DNA of 6,691 bases from Chloroflexota bacterium (GTDB taxonomy: Bacteria > Chloroflexota > Anaerolineae > B4-G1), in NCBI GenBank assembly GCA_024232355.1, contig JAAEPW010000850.1, positions 1 to 6,691 of the forward strand. Direction: 5' to 3'. The notes below the pieces were generated by a model. That model was not told where the DNA came from and searched no databases. It saw nothing but the letters and a program-made list of their open reading frames with translations. Shown in pieces: positions 6,347 through 6,691 of the stretch (its first letter is position 1; the number at the start of each line of letters is the position of its first letter). The position numbers were made by a program, and so were the translations under genes.

Positions 6347-6474
6347 CGCCCAAGTTAATGGTCGAAGGGCGCGACCCTCAGTTAGAGAAAGCGGTAGAAA
6401 TCGTACCGGAAGAATTGGAGAGGAACCCACTGTCCAAGGTGCGGCGACCTGCACCGGCAAACCGTGCTAGGTGA
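6343..6474 (+). CDS. Small ORF, 43 residues, probable 3' part of the same small gene
   Basis: The ORF starts MTPKLMVEGRDPQLEKAV and continues with EIVPEELERNPLSKVRRPAP. It has a charged helix-like centre and a basic, proline-containing end. The E/K/R/L pattern looks coding, while the other two frames contain stops or improbable residues. It has no ribosome binding site of its own beyond the G run, so translation would rely on coupling with the overlapping ORF ending at 6346, or the true gene starts at 6305/6308 and the window carries a frameshift. No family is recognised. It lies 31 bases before the helicase-like gene and could be a small partner of it, by position only. Confidence 0.45.
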   Translation: MTPKLMVEGRDPQLEKAVEIVPEELERNPLSKVRRPAPANRAR

Positions 6475-6505
6475 ACAAGCCACGCCCTCTTTAGGAGAAT
6501 GATTG

Positions 6506-6691
6506 ATGAATCCTTTCATCGTACTTTCCCAGGTCCAACAGAATTACCGCACCTACGTCCAGACCTTTCAACAATTCCAGAACGAGGAAATCGAGCAATG
6601 GATTGGGGAACGCATCGACAACGGCACGCTGCTCTGGAAGCCGCCTTACGTCCAACTCTCGCGCCCCTTTGCGCCGGGCAAGTCGCTGTCC
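6506..6691 (+). CDS. N-terminus of a large protein, probably a superfamily 2 helicase (3' end outside window)
   Basis: An ATG 8 bases after AGGAG (6493-6497) opens a frame that stays open to the right edge, giving 62 residues. The sequence begins MNPFIVLSQVQQNYRTYVQT and includes ERIDNGTLLWKPPYVQLSRP and FAPGKSL. This resembles the opening of very large DEAD/DEAH-box helicases found beside Eco57I-type methylases in defence loci, including DUF1998-type helicases, where an aromatic-rich TYVxTFQxF stretch and a W-PP-R-PFAPG segment precede the helicase core. No Walker motif falls within the window, so the helicase call rests on resemblance alone. If correct, it would be the DNA-translocating part of a restriction-like system with the methyltransferase gene upstream. 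Confidence 0.6.
   Translation, partial: MNPFIVLSQVQQNYRTYVQTFQQFQNEEIEQWIGERIDNGTLLWKPPYVQLSRPFAPGKSLS

Overview
The window looks like an accessory or defence-type region of a GC-rich bacterium. The style of the transposase, the HEAT-repeat proteins and the small proteins suggests Chloroflexota or a similar environmental lineage, but this is a weak inference from recalled sequence style, not a search. All supported genes lie on the + strand.

Layout: (1) Bases 1-482 are the right end of an insertion sequence. They hold the C-terminal ~100 residues of a transposase, then a non-coding tail that probably ends at GGGTCAGTACCC, only 3 bases before the next start codon. (2) Bases 486-3635 encode a 1049-residue adenine DNA methyltransferase that reads as a chimera. 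Its first ~273 residues are a typical type I HsdM (N-terminal helical domain, FYTPPE, DPTSGSGSLL). From HHIKCGNSLIG onward it is the C-terminal part of a large Eco57I/type IIG-like or DISARM-like methylase (NPPW, recognition region, conserved C-terminal block). The recognition region (about 2080-3130) is strikingly AT-rich in a GC-rich gene, and a linker carries four 21-base in-frame repeats. (3) An extended -10 promoter near 3675-3683 starts a compact run of four genes: a 124-residue protein of unknown function, two HEAT-repeat proteins, and a SEC-C zinc-motif protein with an arginine-rich tail. (4) Bases 6308-6474 hold two tiny ORFs overlapping as ATGA at a run of five Gs; they may be one small gene split by a frameshift. 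(5) From 6506 to the right edge runs the N-terminus of a further large protein, probably a superfamily 2 helicase, cut by the window.

Working model: the methylase and the helicase-like gene could be the modification and motor parts of a phage-defence locus. The HEAT/SEC-C cassette between them is either an accessory module of that system or unrelated cargo. No nuclease, HsdS or HsdR is visible here, so the system cannot be named from this window. The HsdM/Eco57I-type junction is the most unusual feature: either a natural in-frame deletion fusion or an assembly chimera.
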